Assembly: GCF_013034685.1 (NCBI RefSeq)
Contig: NZ_WQGO01000001.1
Location: 124,001-188,000, forward strand
DNA: 64,000 nucleotides
Source: Ruegeria lacuscaerulensis
Lineage (GTDB): Bacteria; Pseudomonadota; Alphaproteobacteria; Rhodobacterales; Rhodobacteraceae
Direction: 5' to 3'
Position 1 is the first letter of the stretch, and each line of letters opens with the position of its first letter. A program made the translations under genes and the position numbers. The notes below the pieces were generated by a model. The model saw nothing but the letters and a program-made list of their open reading frames with translations. It did no database searches and had not been told where the DNA came from. This document shows, piece after piece, positions 1 to 8,664 of this stretch.

Positions 1-575
1 CGGACGGCCATAAGGTTCTGGACCGTCTCCTTGCCCAGATAATGGTCAATCCGGTAAATCTGGTTCTCGGTGAAATGCGCGGCCAGAGTAGCGTTCAAAG
101 CCTGCGCGCTGTCCAGGTCATGACCAAAAGGTTTTTCGACCACGATCCGCGTCAGGGGTGTGATCAGCCCATGCGCCTCAATCCGTTCGGCCAGCGGACC
201 AAACAGGCGCGGCCCAACCGAAAAGTAAAAGGCCCGCACCCGACCGGGCTTTAGCCGGCGGGCCAAATGCCCCCACCCTTCATCCGAGACCCCATCCAGC
301 GCCACATAGTCCAGCCGCCGCAAAAACGACTCGAGCGCCGAGACGTCCTGACATTGCTTCGCCGCGTGAGTCTTGAGCGATTCGCGCACCACATCGCGGA
401 ACCCGTTGCTGTCATATCCCGTGCGCGCAGCGCCTATGATTTGGGCACCGTCCACCCATTGCCCGGCGCAAAATCTGCGGAACAGCGCCGGCAGGATCTT
501 GCGCTGGGCCAGATCACCGGTTCCGCCAAAAATGACAAGATCAAAGGGATCAACAGGGATGACGCGAGAAACCAT
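1..575 (-). CDS. zwf: Glucose-6-phosphate 1-dehydrogenase, C-terminus cut off by window edge
   Basis: The product oxidises glucose 6-phosphate with NAD(P)+ to 6-phosphogluconolactone, the entry step of the Entner-Doudoroff and oxidative pentose phosphate routes in the cytoplasm. Translating the minus strand from the ATG at 575 gives about 191 residues. They open with the nucleotide-binding motif GGTGDLAQRK and reach the active-site motif RIDHYLGK just before the window ends, so roughly the last 60% of a normal ~490-residue protein is missing. An AAGGA ribosome site lies a few bases upstream of the ATG. The gene is divergent from the radical SAM gene across about 160 bp. Confidence 0.93.
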   Translation of the reverse strand, partial: MVSRVIPVDPFDLVIFGGTGDLAQRKILPALFRRFCAGQWVDGAQIIGAARTGYDSNGFRDVVRESLKTHAAKQCQDVSALESFLRRLDYVALDGVSDEGWGHLARRLKPGRVRAFYFSVGPRLFGPLAERIEAHGLITPLTRIVVEKPFGHDLDSAQALNATLAAHFTENQIYRIDHYLGKETVQNLMAV

Positions 576-738
576 GTGTTTTCCTTACCTTGACCGCTGA
601 CGCATGTCCAATGTTAGCGCAATCATCTATTCAGAAACCCTCATCTTCAAAATTCTGTCAGGACGTCCGTGTCGCACTTAACGAACCCGCCCCAACCGTC
701 TAAGTCAGTGCAATGACTTCAAAGAACCGGATACCGGA

Positions 739-1692
739 ATGAAAGACAACGCCGCAAGCGCTGCCAATATCGGCAAGTTTCAGGACAAATTGGTGACAGC
801 CGATGGACAAACCCGGGCGTCGGTGGCGTTGAAGAACCCTGAAACGCTGTGGTTCAACACCGGCACGCTGTGCAATATCGAATGTCAGAACTGCTATATC
901 CTCAGCAGCCCCTCCAATGATGCGCTGGTCTATATCACCGCCGATGAGGTGCGCGATTATCTAGACCAGATCGAAGAACGCAACTGGCCGGTGCGCGAGA
1001 TCGGGTTTACGGGTGGTGAACCCTTCATGAACCCCGAGATGATCGAAATGACCCGTGCCGCGCTTGAGCGTGGGTTTGAGGTTCTGATCCTGACCAACGC
1101 GATGGTCCCGATGATGCGTCGCAAGATGCGCGAAGGGCTGCTGGAACTGCAACGCAGGTATGGCGACAAGCTGACCCTGCGGATTTCCGTCGACCACCAC
1201 AACTCTGACCTGCATGATGAAGAACGTGGCAAGGGCAGCTTTAAAAAGACTGTGACCGGCATGGAGTGGCTACGCGACAATGGGTTTCGCATGGCGGTCG
1301 CCGGTCGGACGGTCTGGGGCGACAGCGATGCCGATAGTCGCGCTGGATACGCGGCCTTTTTCGAGAAACACGGCTTTGACATCGACGCGCAGAACCCGGC
1401 CCAGACGGTGCTATTCCCTGAGATGGACGAAACTGTTGAAGTGCCCGAGATCACGACATCTTGCTGGGGTATTCTGGACAAGTCACCAGACGCGGTGATG
1501 TGCTCGAACGCGCGAATGGTAGTCAAGCGCAGGGGCGCGGATAAACCCGCCGTTCTCGCCTGCACCCTACTGGCCTACGAGCCCGCGTTCGAAATGGGCA
1601 CCACCCTGGCCGAGGCCGAAGCGGATGTGCATCTCAACCACCCCCATTGCGCTAAGTTCTGCGTCTTGGGCGGAGCGAGTTGTTCCGGCTGA
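739..1692 (+). CDS. Radical SAM protein with Cys-rich C-terminus
   Basis: This 317-residue protein carries the radical SAM cluster motif CNIECQNC (CxxxCxxC) near residue 48, so it should bind a 4Fe-4S cluster and cleave S-adenosylmethionine. A GFTGGEPF motif (the GGE SAM-contact element) follows. The last third adds further cysteines: one in TSCWG, one in VMCSN, one in LACTL, and a terminal CAKFC-x6-C cluster ending two residues before the stop. This resembles a SPASM-like auxiliary cluster domain. The substrate cannot be told from sequence, and no peptide-precursor or cofactor genes lie next to it. Its TGA stop directly abuts the stop of the convergent SYLF gene. Confidence 0.85.
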   Translation: MKDNAASAANIGKFQDKLVTADGQTRASVALKNPETLWFNTGTLCNIECQNCYILSSPSNDALVYITADEVRDYLDQIEERNWPVREIGFTGGEPFMNPEMIEMTRAALERGFEVLILTNAMVPMMRRKMREGLLELQRRYGDKLTLRISVDHHNSDLHDEERGKGSFKKTVTGMEWLRDNGFRMAVAGRTVWGDSDADSRAGYAAFFEKHGFDIDAQNPAQTVLFPEMDETVEVPEITTSCWGILDKSPDAVMCSNARMVVKRRGADKPAVLACTLLAYEPAFEMGTTLAEAEADVHLNHPHCAKFCVLGGASCSG

Positions 1693-2358
1693 TTAATTCA
1701 GCTCCGGTGATTTCCAGTATTTGGTCCCCGTTGCACCGGCCGAGACGCGCCAGCCCTTTTTGTCTAGCATGAAAAACGAACGCCCGTCGGTAAATCTGAT
1801 CGCGTCGTCGGTGCGTTCATCGCCTTGCATGGTGCCTGCTTCGGCGGTGGCCTCGAACCCTTGTGTGATGAACTTATCCAGATCCGCCTGCGTTTCGAAC
1901 AAGATCACAAATTTCGACTCAAATCCGCCGATTCCCAGCGCGGCTCCGACCCCGCCGGTGCCCATATTCATGTAGACGTGCTGTTTTGTAGCTTTCGAAA
2001 CCGCGACACCACGCCCATAGCCCGCAGACACAGGAAAAACGGTCACCTTTCGCGAATCGAACACCGCATAGCCTGCACTGAGCTGATAGAGCGCGTCGGC
2101 TTCAGGGTTCTGAGCCAGAAGCTGGGTCAGAACCTCATCCGCCATCACATCCAGCTTGGCGCGGGTTTCTTCGGGGGTCGCCTCATTCGAGACAAGCTCG
2201 GCGGTCGAATCCACCGTGTTACCAACAGCGTCGACGCCTTTGTCGACGGTGTCACCAACCTTCTGCGCCCCCTTCTTGATGTTGGACAAGATACCGTCCG
2301 CTTGGGCTGAACCACACCCCAGAGCAATAACAACTATGCCCAAAACAAGCCTTTTCAT
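1693..2358 (-). CDS. Secreted SYLF-domain (YSC84-like) lipid-binding protein
   Basis: The protein has 221 residues if translation begins at the ATG at 2358, which gives a clean signal peptide (MKRLVLGIVVIALGCGSAQA) with probable cleavage after AQA. A longer reading frame extends upstream but would bury that signal. Residues about 25-55 form an amphipathic stretch with the repeated pattern VGDTVDKGVDAVGNTVD. The C-terminal two thirds match the SYLF/Ysc84 family, which binds phosphoinositide lipids in eukaryotes and has an unclear periplasmic role in bacteria. A second SYLF gene lies at 31382. The gene is divergent from the caspase-like gene by about 170 bp. Confidence 0.83.
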   Translation of the reverse strand: MKRLVLGIVVIALGCGSAQADGILSNIKKGAQKVGDTVDKGVDAVGNTVDSTAELVSNEATPEETRAKLDVMADEVLTQLLAQNPEADALYQLSAGYAVFDSRKVTVFPVSAGYGRGVAVSKATKQHVYMNMGTGGVGAALGIGGFESKFVILFETQADLDKFITQGFEATAEAGTMQGDERTDDAIRFTDGRSFFMLDKKGWRVSAGATGTKYWKSPELN

Positions 2359-2528
2359 GCCGTCCCCCGATACATCCAACCTGATGAGATCATAGACAAG
2401 ACCGGCGTAAAATCCACGGCAACGCATTCACAAAATCAAAGTCTTTTTCAAATTGTAACCGAAATCACTGAGGATTTTGTAAGCTTCCGCTAGGTTGGGT
2501 TCAGGGTAACGTTCAAAAGGCTACCGAA

Positions 2529-4055
2529 ATGAGATGGATTTGGATGTTTTTCTTTACGGTTTTTGCGTCACCCACATGGGCTGGCGACCGGTTGGCTCTT
2601 GTGATCGGCAACAATCAATACGATTCCGTTCCGGTCCTGCAAAAAGCCGTCGCCGATGCCGAGGCTGTGTCGCGTCAGCTTCAGAATCTAGGGTTCGAGA
2701 CCATTGAAGGATTGAATCTGGACCGGCGCGGCATGAACCAGAGAATCTCGGAATTTACGGCCCAACTTCAGGCCGGAGACACAGCTTTTGTGTTTTTTGC
2801 CGGGCATGGCGTGGAAATTGACGGTGAAAACTACCTGCTGCCAACGGATATAGAAACTCCGTTCTCGGGTGAGACAGATTTCGTCAAATCCGAATCCATC
2901 GCCCTGTCGAACCTGCTGAACCGCGTGCGTAGCACCGGGGCGCGGACATCAATCGCCATTATCGACGCCTGCCGAGACAACCCGTTTGAAACCACTGCCG
3001 GACGTAGCATCGGCGGCACCCGCGGGTTAGGCCGCATCAACGCCCCGCAGGGGATGTTCGTGATATTCTCGGCAGGCGCAGGGCAGATGGCGCTGGATCG
3101 GCTGCATGATAGCGAGGCCGAGCCGAACTCGGTCTTTACCCGCGCCTTGCTGCCACGTCTGGCGCAACCGGGGCTAGAGCTGCGCAGCATGGTCGCCGAT
3201 CTCAGGCGCGAAGTCCGAGATCTGTCTCGCACCGTGCAGCACAATCAAGTCCCAGCTTACTATGATGAGCTGTTGGGCGAGTTCTATTTCACCCCGGCCG
3301 CTGTCGCCGCGCCTTCCGTCGATACGGTCACGCCGCCGATTGAAAAGATGCGCGCCGATCTGGAATTGGCCCGGTCCGTCGGTACGGTTTCGGCGCTGGA
3401 CACGTTTCTTGAGACATACGCGGACCAGTCCACTGACTATACCTATGAAATCGCGTTGCAATTGCGTGCCGGGCTACAGGACCCCGAGACCCCTGCACCC
3501 GCTGTCATTCAGGATTCAAAGCAGGTGATGCAGGCGACTCAAGCGGCCTTGAACGCGCTGGGATGCAATGCGGGCGGGGCCGACGGAGTCGCAGGTCCCC
3601 GTACCAAACGCGCCTTTGCGGATTACCGGCGCGCCAGCAAATCCAATCTGGGTGCGGACGATCTGGGCACGCGGCACGCGCTGGACGAACTGGAAGGCAA
3701 AAGCGGCACTATCTGCGTCGCAGCACCTGCACCTACAACCCCCCGTACCACAGCATCTTCGGCCGTGTCCCTAAGCGGAAGTTGGAGCTTCAAAGCAACC
3801 TGCGCGCTGGTCGTCAAAGTGACCGGTTCAGTTAGGTACACCAGAGCGGGTAGCAACAAATTCACGGGCAGCCTGACGGATTCGTTGGGGCAAAAAGCCA
3901 ACACGGTCGTCTACCTTAACGAGCAAGAGCTTAACGGAACGGATTATTTCCCCGGCATCACCGTGACATGGCGCGGCCGCCTGTCCGAGGATGGCAACAG
4001 CTTTACCGGATCGGGATCGACCGGCTGCTCGGTCTATGCTTGGCGGGTCGGCTAG
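2529..4055 (+). CDS. Secreted caspase-like (peptidase C14) protein with C-terminal accessory region
   Basis: A 508-residue protein with a signal peptide (cleavage near residue 18, after TWA). Residues about 20-250 are a caspase/metacaspase p20-like domain: the catalytic dyad is visible as His93 in FFAGHGVE and Cys148 in IIDACRDNPF, so it should be an active cysteine peptidase outside the cytoplasm. Residues about 335-400 (GCNAGGADGVAGPRTKRAF) look like a peptidoglycan-binding type 1 fold. The final ~100 residues are a beta-rich tail I do not recognise. Such proteins are common in Rhodobacterales and their targets are unknown. The stop codon overlaps that of usg. Confidence 0.85.
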   Translation: MRWIWMFFFTVFASPTWAGDRLALVIGNNQYDSVPVLQKAVADAEAVSRQLQNLGFETIEGLNLDRRGMNQRISEFTAQLQAGDTAFVFFAGHGVEIDGENYLLPTDIETPFSGETDFVKSESIALSNLLNRVRSTGARTSIAIIDACRDNPFETTAGRSIGGTRGLGRINAPQGMFVIFSAGAGQMALDRLHDSEAEPNSVFTRALLPRLAQPGLELRSMVADLRREVRDLSRTVQHNQVPAYYDELLGEFYFTPAAVAAPSVDTVTPPIEKMRADLELARSVGTVSALDTFLETYADQSTDYTYEIALQLRAGLQDPETPAPAVIQDSKQVMQATQAALNALGCNAGGADGVAGPRTKRAFADYRRASKSNLGADDLGTRHALDELEGKSGTICVAAPAPTTPRTTASSAVSLSGSWSFKATCALVVKVTGSVRYTRAGSNKFTGSLTDSLGQKANTVVYLNEQELNGTDYFPGITVTWRGRLSEDGNSFTGSGSTGCSVYAWRVG

Positions 4056-4321
4056 TTTACCCGAAACTCACCCACCATGTTGCGCCATTCACCGGGCGCG
4101 ATCATCTTGCGGTGCGTGTAGCGCACCGAATGCAGTGGACCTTCAATCTCACGCTGCCAGAATTCGATGAAATCGAACAGTTTCGGATGGTCCGGGGCAA
4201 GATCGTAATCCTGCCAGATGAACGTGTTTAGGACGTGGATATAGTCGGGCATGTGATAGAAGAATTCCGCCGTCGTCAGCCCGTACCCTTTCAGCATCAA
4301 TTCGGTTTCGCTTTGCGTCAT
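4052..4321 (-). CDS. usg: Usg family protein
   Basis: This 89-residue protein matches the small alphaproteobacterial Usg family, named from its position near trp genes in Caulobacter; its function is not established. The run PDYIHVLNTFIWQDYDLAPD and the basic/aromatic C-terminus are typical. I chose the ATG at 4321 because a GGAGG ribosome site sits seven bases upstream; the open frame extends 15 codons further without support. The stop shares the tetramer CTAG with the stop of the convergent caspase-like gene. No trp genes are nearby here. Confidence 0.82.
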   Translation of the reverse strand: MTQSETELMLKGYGLTTAEFFYHMPDYIHVLNTFIWQDYDLAPDHPKLFDFIEFWQREIEGPLHSVRYTHRKMIAPGEWRNMVGEFRVN

Positions 4322-4514
4322 ATAGACCTCCAATTTCTTGCAAGGTCTCTTCAGGGTAACACGCAAACCCCCTAACAGGCTGATAACAATATGTTACCCA
4401 GCTGTTACCGTGGCTTTTTTGCCGGAAAGGATCAGCTTGCTTGCACCTTATGTGCCGGGTCTGATAGAGTGCATCCACAAGATATAGACCCAAGCTAAAG
4501 ATCGGGCAGTTTAC

Positions 4515-7247
4515 GTGAGCGATACGCCAGAAACCCCAGAAAACATGGATGAAACCCCGCCCGAGCGTCCCGTCTATGACGGTCCGACGGTGTCAATCGA
4601 ATCCGAGATGCGCACCTCGTATCTGGACTATGCCATGTCGGTCATCGTCAGCCGCGCGATCCCCGATCTGCGCGACGGGCTGAAACCGGTGCATCGGCGG
4701 ATTCTGTATGCCATGCACGAAACCGGGAACACCCACGACAAGGCCTATCGCAAATCGGCCCGTCCGGTCGGCGATGTGATGGGTAAATACCACCCGCACG
4801 GTGACAGCGCGATCTATGACGCGCTGGTGCGGATGGCGCAGGATTTCTCGATGTCGCTGCCACTTCTGGATGGTCAGGGAAATTTTGGCTCGATGGACGG
4901 CGATAACCCGGCGGCCATGCGCTATACCGAAGTACGGATGGACAAGCCTGCCGCCGCCCTGCTGGCCGATATCGAAAAAGAGACTGTTGATTTTCAGGAC
5001 AACTACGACGGCAAGGACAAAGAGCCGACCGTCCTGCCTGCCCGGTTTCCGAACATGCTGGTCAACGGTGCTGGCGGTATCGCTGTTGGTATGGCGACGA
5101 ATATCCCTCCACACAATCTGGGCGAAGTGGTCGATGCCACACTGGCGCTGATCGACGATCCGGACCTGACGTCGGAGCAACTGATCGAATACGTCCCCGG
5201 CCCTGATTTCCCGACCGGCGGCGTCATGCTGGGTCGGTCCGGCGCGCGCAAAGCTTATCTGGAAGGACGCGGCAGCGTCATCATCCGCGCCAAGACCCGC
5301 GTGGAAGAGTTACGCAAGGACCGTTACGCCATCGTCGTGGACGAGATTCCCTATCAGGTGAACAAAGCCTCGATGATTGAAAAGATCGCCGAGGCGGTGC
5401 GAGAAAAGCGCATCGAAGGCGTCGCTCATGTGCAGGACGAATCCGACCGCAACGGCGTGCGTGTTGTCGTTGAACTGAAGCGCGACGCAACGCCCGAGGT
5501 AGTGCTCAACCAGCTATACCGCTTCTCACCGATGCAGACGTCCTTTGGTTGTAACATGCTGGCCCTGAACGGGGGTCGGCCCGAGCAGCTGACCCTGCGC
5601 CGGTTCCTGACGTCGTTCATCGACTTCCGCGAAGACGTCGTCGCCCGCCGCACCGCATACGATCTGCGCAAAGCGCGCGAACGTAGCCATATCCTGTGTG
5701 GTCTGGCCGTGGCCGTCTCGAACGTGGACGAAGTGGTTGCCACCATCCGTTCGTCGGCTGACGCGGCTGAGGCGCGCGAGAAACTGATGACGCGCCGCTG
5801 GCCTGCGGCCGAGATCGAAGGCTATCTGCGCCTGATCGACGATCCTCTGTCCAAGATGAATGACGATGGCACCTACAACTTAACCGAAGTTCAAGCCCGC
5901 GCGATCCTCGAATTGCGCCTGCAACGCCTGACCCAACTGGGCGTCAAAGAGGTCACGGACGAGCTGGAGCAATTGGCCGCCAAGATCAAAGAATATCTGG
6001 ATATTCTGTCATCGCGCGAACGCATCATGTCGATCATCGGCGATGAGCTGCGCGAAGTGCGCGATCAGTTCGCCGTGCCGCGTCGCACCGAGATCGTCGA
6101 CTGGTCTGGCGACATGGAAGACGAAGACCTGATCGAGCGTGAAGACATGGTCGTGACCGTCACCTCGGGCGGCTATATCAAGCGTACCCCGCTGGCCGAT
6201 TTCCGGGCGCAAAAACGTGGCGGCAAGGGACTTTCGGGGATGCAGACCAAGGAAGAGGACGTGGTCACCACCCTCTTCGTGGCCAACACCCATACGCAGC
6301 TTTTGTTCTTCACCACGGACGGCATGGTCTACAAGCTCAAGACCTGGCGCCTGCCGCAATCGGGCCGCACCGGCAAGGGCAAAGCGATCGTCAACATCCT
6401 GCCGATCCCGACCGGGGTCTCCATTGCGGCGATCATGCCGGTGGATGTTCCAGACGAGGAATGGGAGAACCTTCAGATCATGTTCGCCACCAGCGCGGGC
6501 ACCGTGCGGCGCAATCGCCTGTCGGATTTCACCAACGTCAAACGCAACGGCAAGATCGCCATGAAGTTCGAGGACGAGCACGCCGAGACCAAGCTGATCA
6601 ACGCCCGTATCTGTTCCGAGGATGACGACGTTATGCTGGTTACCAAATCCGGTCGCGCGATCCGCTTCCCGTCCACGGATGTGCGGGTGTTCAATAGCCG
6701 CTCGTCGGTTGGTGTGCGTGGTGTGCGCCTGAACGGCGACGATGAGGTCGTGTCGATGTCGATCATCCGCCACTTCGACGCCAGCTCGGACGAGCGTGCA
6801 GCCTACCTCAAGATGCGCCGCCTGATGGCCGGTGTCACCGATGAAGCCGAGGGCGATGACGAGGAAGGCAACGCCGACAGTGTGCTGCCGCAGGAACGTT
6901 ACGCCGAGATGTCGGCGGCTGAAAACCTGATCCTGACGATCACCAAGGGCGGTGCTGGCAAGCTGAGTTCCAGCCACGATTACCCGGTGCGCGGACGCGG
7001 CGGCATGGGCGTCGCGGCGATGGACAAGGCCATGCGCGGCGGCGATCTTGTGGCCTCGTTCCCGGTTGAGATCGACGATCAGATCATGCTGGCCACCTCC
7101 AAGGGGCAGTCGATCCGGGTGCCGGTTGACGGGATTTCCTTCCGATCGCGCAGCGCAGGCGGCGTGCGGGTGTTCAACACCGGCAAGGGCGAAGAAGTCG
7201 TCAGCGTCGCTTGGATCGCCGATCAGGGCGATGAAGAGGCTGAGTAG
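4515..7247 (+). CDS. gyrA: DNA gyrase subunit A
   Basis: GyrA (910 residues) is the breakage-reunion subunit of gyrase, which introduces negative supercoils with GyrB. The catalytic tyrosine is Tyr137 (AAMRYTEV). Ser98 and Asp102 in [11 protein letters not shown] correspond to E. coli Ser83 and Asp87 and are the quinolone-sensitive residues, so no target-site resistance is apparent. The GyrA box (QKRGGKG) lies near residues 565-572. The C-terminal beta-pinwheel contains an acidic insertion at about residues 756-803, which lengthens the protein relative to E. coli (875). Translation begins at GTG; no strong ribosome site precedes it. A 10-bp hairpin follows the gene. Confidence 0.97.
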   Translation: MSDTPETPENMDETPPERPVYDGPTVSIESEMRTSYLDYAMSVIVSRAIPDLRDGLKPVHRRILYAMHETGNTHDKAYRKSARPVGDVMGKYHPHGDSAIYDALVRMAQDFSMSLPLLDGQGNFGSMDGDNPAAMRYTEVRMDKPAAALLADIEKETVDFQDNYDGKDKEPTVLPARFPNMLVNGAGGIAVGMATNIPPHNLGEVVDATLALIDDPDLTSEQLIEYVPGPDFPTGGVMLGRSGARKAYLEGRGSVIIRAKTRVEELRKDRYAIVVDEIPYQVNKASMIEKIAEAVREKRIEGVAHVQDESDRNGVRVVVELKRDATPEVVLNQLYRFSPMQTSFGCNMLALNGGRPEQLTLRRFLTSFIDFREDVVARRTAYDLRKARERSHILCGLAVAVSNVDEVVATIRSSADAAEAREKLMTRRWPAAEIEGYLRLIDDPLSKMNDDGTYNLTEVQARAILELRLQRLTQLGVKEVTDELEQLAAKIKEYLDILSSRERIMSIIGDELREVRDQFAVPRRTEIVDWSGDMEDEDLIEREDMVVTVTSGGYIKRTPLADFRAQKRGGKGLSGMQTKEEDVVTTLFVANTHTQLLFFTTDGMVYKLKTWRLPQSGRTGKGKAIVNILPIPTGVSIAAIMPVDVPDEEWENLQIMFATSAGTVRRNRLSDFTNVKRNGKIAMKFEDEHAETKLINARICSEDDDVMLVTKSGRAIRFPSTDVRVFNSRSSVGVRGVRLNGDDEVVSMSIIRHFDASSDERAAYLKMRRLMAGVTDEAEGDDEEGNADSVLPQERYAEMSAAENLILTITKGGAGKLSSSHDYPVRGRGGMGVAAMDKAMRGGDLVASFPVEIDDQIMLATSKGQSIRVPVDGISFRSRSAGGVRVFNTGKGEEVVSVAWIADQGDEEAE

Positions 7248-7263
7248 TCCAAAACCATCTGGT

Positions 7264-7299
7264 GACCTCGCCGTGCAACCCATGTTGAGCGGCGAGGTC
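7264..7299 (+). terminator. Hairpin after gyrA
   Basis: GACCTCGCCG and CGGCGAGGTC form a perfect 10-bp stem around a 16-nt loop, starting 16 bases after the gyrA stop. The following ATACTTTG is a poor U-tract, so it may act as a weak intrinsic terminator or a 3'-end stabilising stem. The next gene is convergent. Confidence 0.55.
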
Positions 7300-7331
7300 A
7301 TACTTTGACACACACGTAGCGGGATGGCTTG

Positions 7332-8585
7332 TTAAGCTTGTGCTCGTATAAGATCCTGAAGCACCCAAAGCCTGTCCTGACCCCAAACGCTTTGGCCGTT
7401 CAGATGAAAGCTGGGAACCCCCCAAAGCCCGATTTGGAGAAGACGTTCCTGGTTGGCCTCGACCCGGGCCCGCCAGTCAGAAGTGCCAATCAATGTCTTG
7501 GCCGTTTGCCATTCCAAACCCGCTTGGCGCACGACCTCCGCAAGCCCGGTATCGGTGCTGGCATCCAATCCTTGGGCCCAAGCGCCTGTCATGAAAGCCG
7601 CGCAGTATTCCGGTAAGCGGCCTTCGGCTTCGGCATAATCCAAAAGGGCGTACCCCCGTTCAATGCCCGCGCCCAAAGGGTCGCTAATACGACCAAAGGG
7701 GATGGCCAGACGTCGCGCCTCGCGTGCGCAATCCCCCAAGATATATGATGATTTCGCTTTGGGAACGGGCAGTCCACGCATCAACATCGGAAGCACCGGA
7801 CGCAAGATCAAACGCGCATTGGTCCGCGTGGCTAGATCGCGTACACGGTCGAAAGCCAGATAGGAATACGGGCTTCGAAACGAGAAAAAGAACTCCAGTT
7901 CCTGCCCTGTTGCATCTGGGAAGGGCTCGGAATAGTCCGGCACAATGGGCGGGTGCGACGGCCCAAGCCCAAGCGTCGCCAAACGCCCGTCCAGGTATCC
8001 AAGCCGGTCCGGCCCCCAATAGCATTCGCCCCCATACGCAAAGCTGCCGCCAAGGTAATGCCCGGCGGCGGCAAGAGCCTGATCCCCTGCCCGCCGCGCC
8101 ACATTCGGATCAGAGTGCGCCCCTTCGGGGATATCCAGACCGGACCACAGCGCAGTGCTGATTTGCCGTGCTTTTGAGGCGAAGTCCTGATCACCCAACA
8201 GGGCCGCAAGACGCCGCTCGGCTTGCGCAAAATCCGCGTCAGACGGGGCCGGCTGCTGTGGCGCTGCCAACCCTAAACGTCGCGCCCATCGCACAGTGTC
8301 GGCCCATGAATTCTGCCAGTATTCGGTGGGCAACGGCTGGATATCCGAAGCCGGGCGCGAGATCAGATGCGGCTCGATCTGGACATCAAATTTGTTCTGT
8401 AACTCTAACAAAAGCTGCAGGCTGAGGTGGCAATAGGGGTCAGCTACATCGTGAAAATACTGTACGGTGTAAGGTTTGCCGCTGAGCCTCCGCCGCACCT
8501 CGGCAATACGCTGTCTTGCGACGTGCAGGCCCTCGCTGGTCAGCACAACCGCAGCTTGGGTTTTCAACTTGTTTTTGATCGACAC
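7332..8585 (-). CDS. Tandem DsbA-like (HCCA isomerase type) protein
   Basis: A 417-residue protein made of two thioredoxin-fold DsbA-family domains in series. The first starts around residue 38 (VQYFHDVADPYCHLS) and the second around residue 230 (FFFSFRSPYSYLAF). The second opening is the signature of 2-hydroxychromene-2-carboxylate isomerase and kappa glutathione transferases. Neither domain has a CxxC redox pair; the equivalent positions read DPYCH and SPYSY. That argues for a glutathione-dependent isomerase or transferase role rather than dithiol oxidation. Both halves end with the cis-Pro element (WGVPSFHLNG is in the second). There is no signal peptide, so it is probably cytoplasmic. Confidence 0.8.
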   Translation of the reverse strand: MSIKNKLKTQAAVVLTSEGLHVARQRIAEVRRRLSGKPYTVQYFHDVADPYCHLSLQLLLELQNKFDVQIEPHLISRPASDIQPLPTEYWQNSWADTVRWARRLGLAAPQQPAPSDADFAQAERRLAALLGDQDFASKARQISTALWSGLDIPEGAHSDPNVARRAGDQALAAAGHYLGGSFAYGGECYWGPDRLGYLDGRLATLGLGPSHPPIVPDYSEPFPDATGQELEFFFSFRSPYSYLAFDRVRDLATRTNARLILRPVLPMLMRGLPVPKAKSSYILGDCAREARRLAIPFGRISDPLGAGIERGYALLDYAEAEGRLPEYCAAFMTGAWAQGLDASTDTGLAEVVRQAGLEWQTAKTLIGTSDWRARVEANQERLLQIGLWGVPSFHLNGQSVWGQDRLWVLQDLIRAQA

Positions 8586-8664
8586 ATGCCCCTCCCAAAT
8601 CGCCTCTGGGGCACTCTATCGTCTGGCACAAAGATTCCCACGGCCGAACACTGAAACGTGAGGG

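Noticed and set aside
4441..4469. Possible gyrA promoter (TTGCAC-N17-ATAGAG)
   Set aside because: The -10 element matches too poorly to separate from chance in this A/T-richer spacer.
4515..7247. Quinolone-resistance substitution in GyrA
   Set aside because: Ser98 and Asp102, the positions equivalent to E. coli Ser83 and Asp87, carry the sensitive residues.
6009..7313. 434-codon minus-strand frame opposite gyrA
   Set aside because: It is His/Asp/Arg-rich antisense sequence of the gyrA C-terminal domain and overlaps a certain gene entirely.
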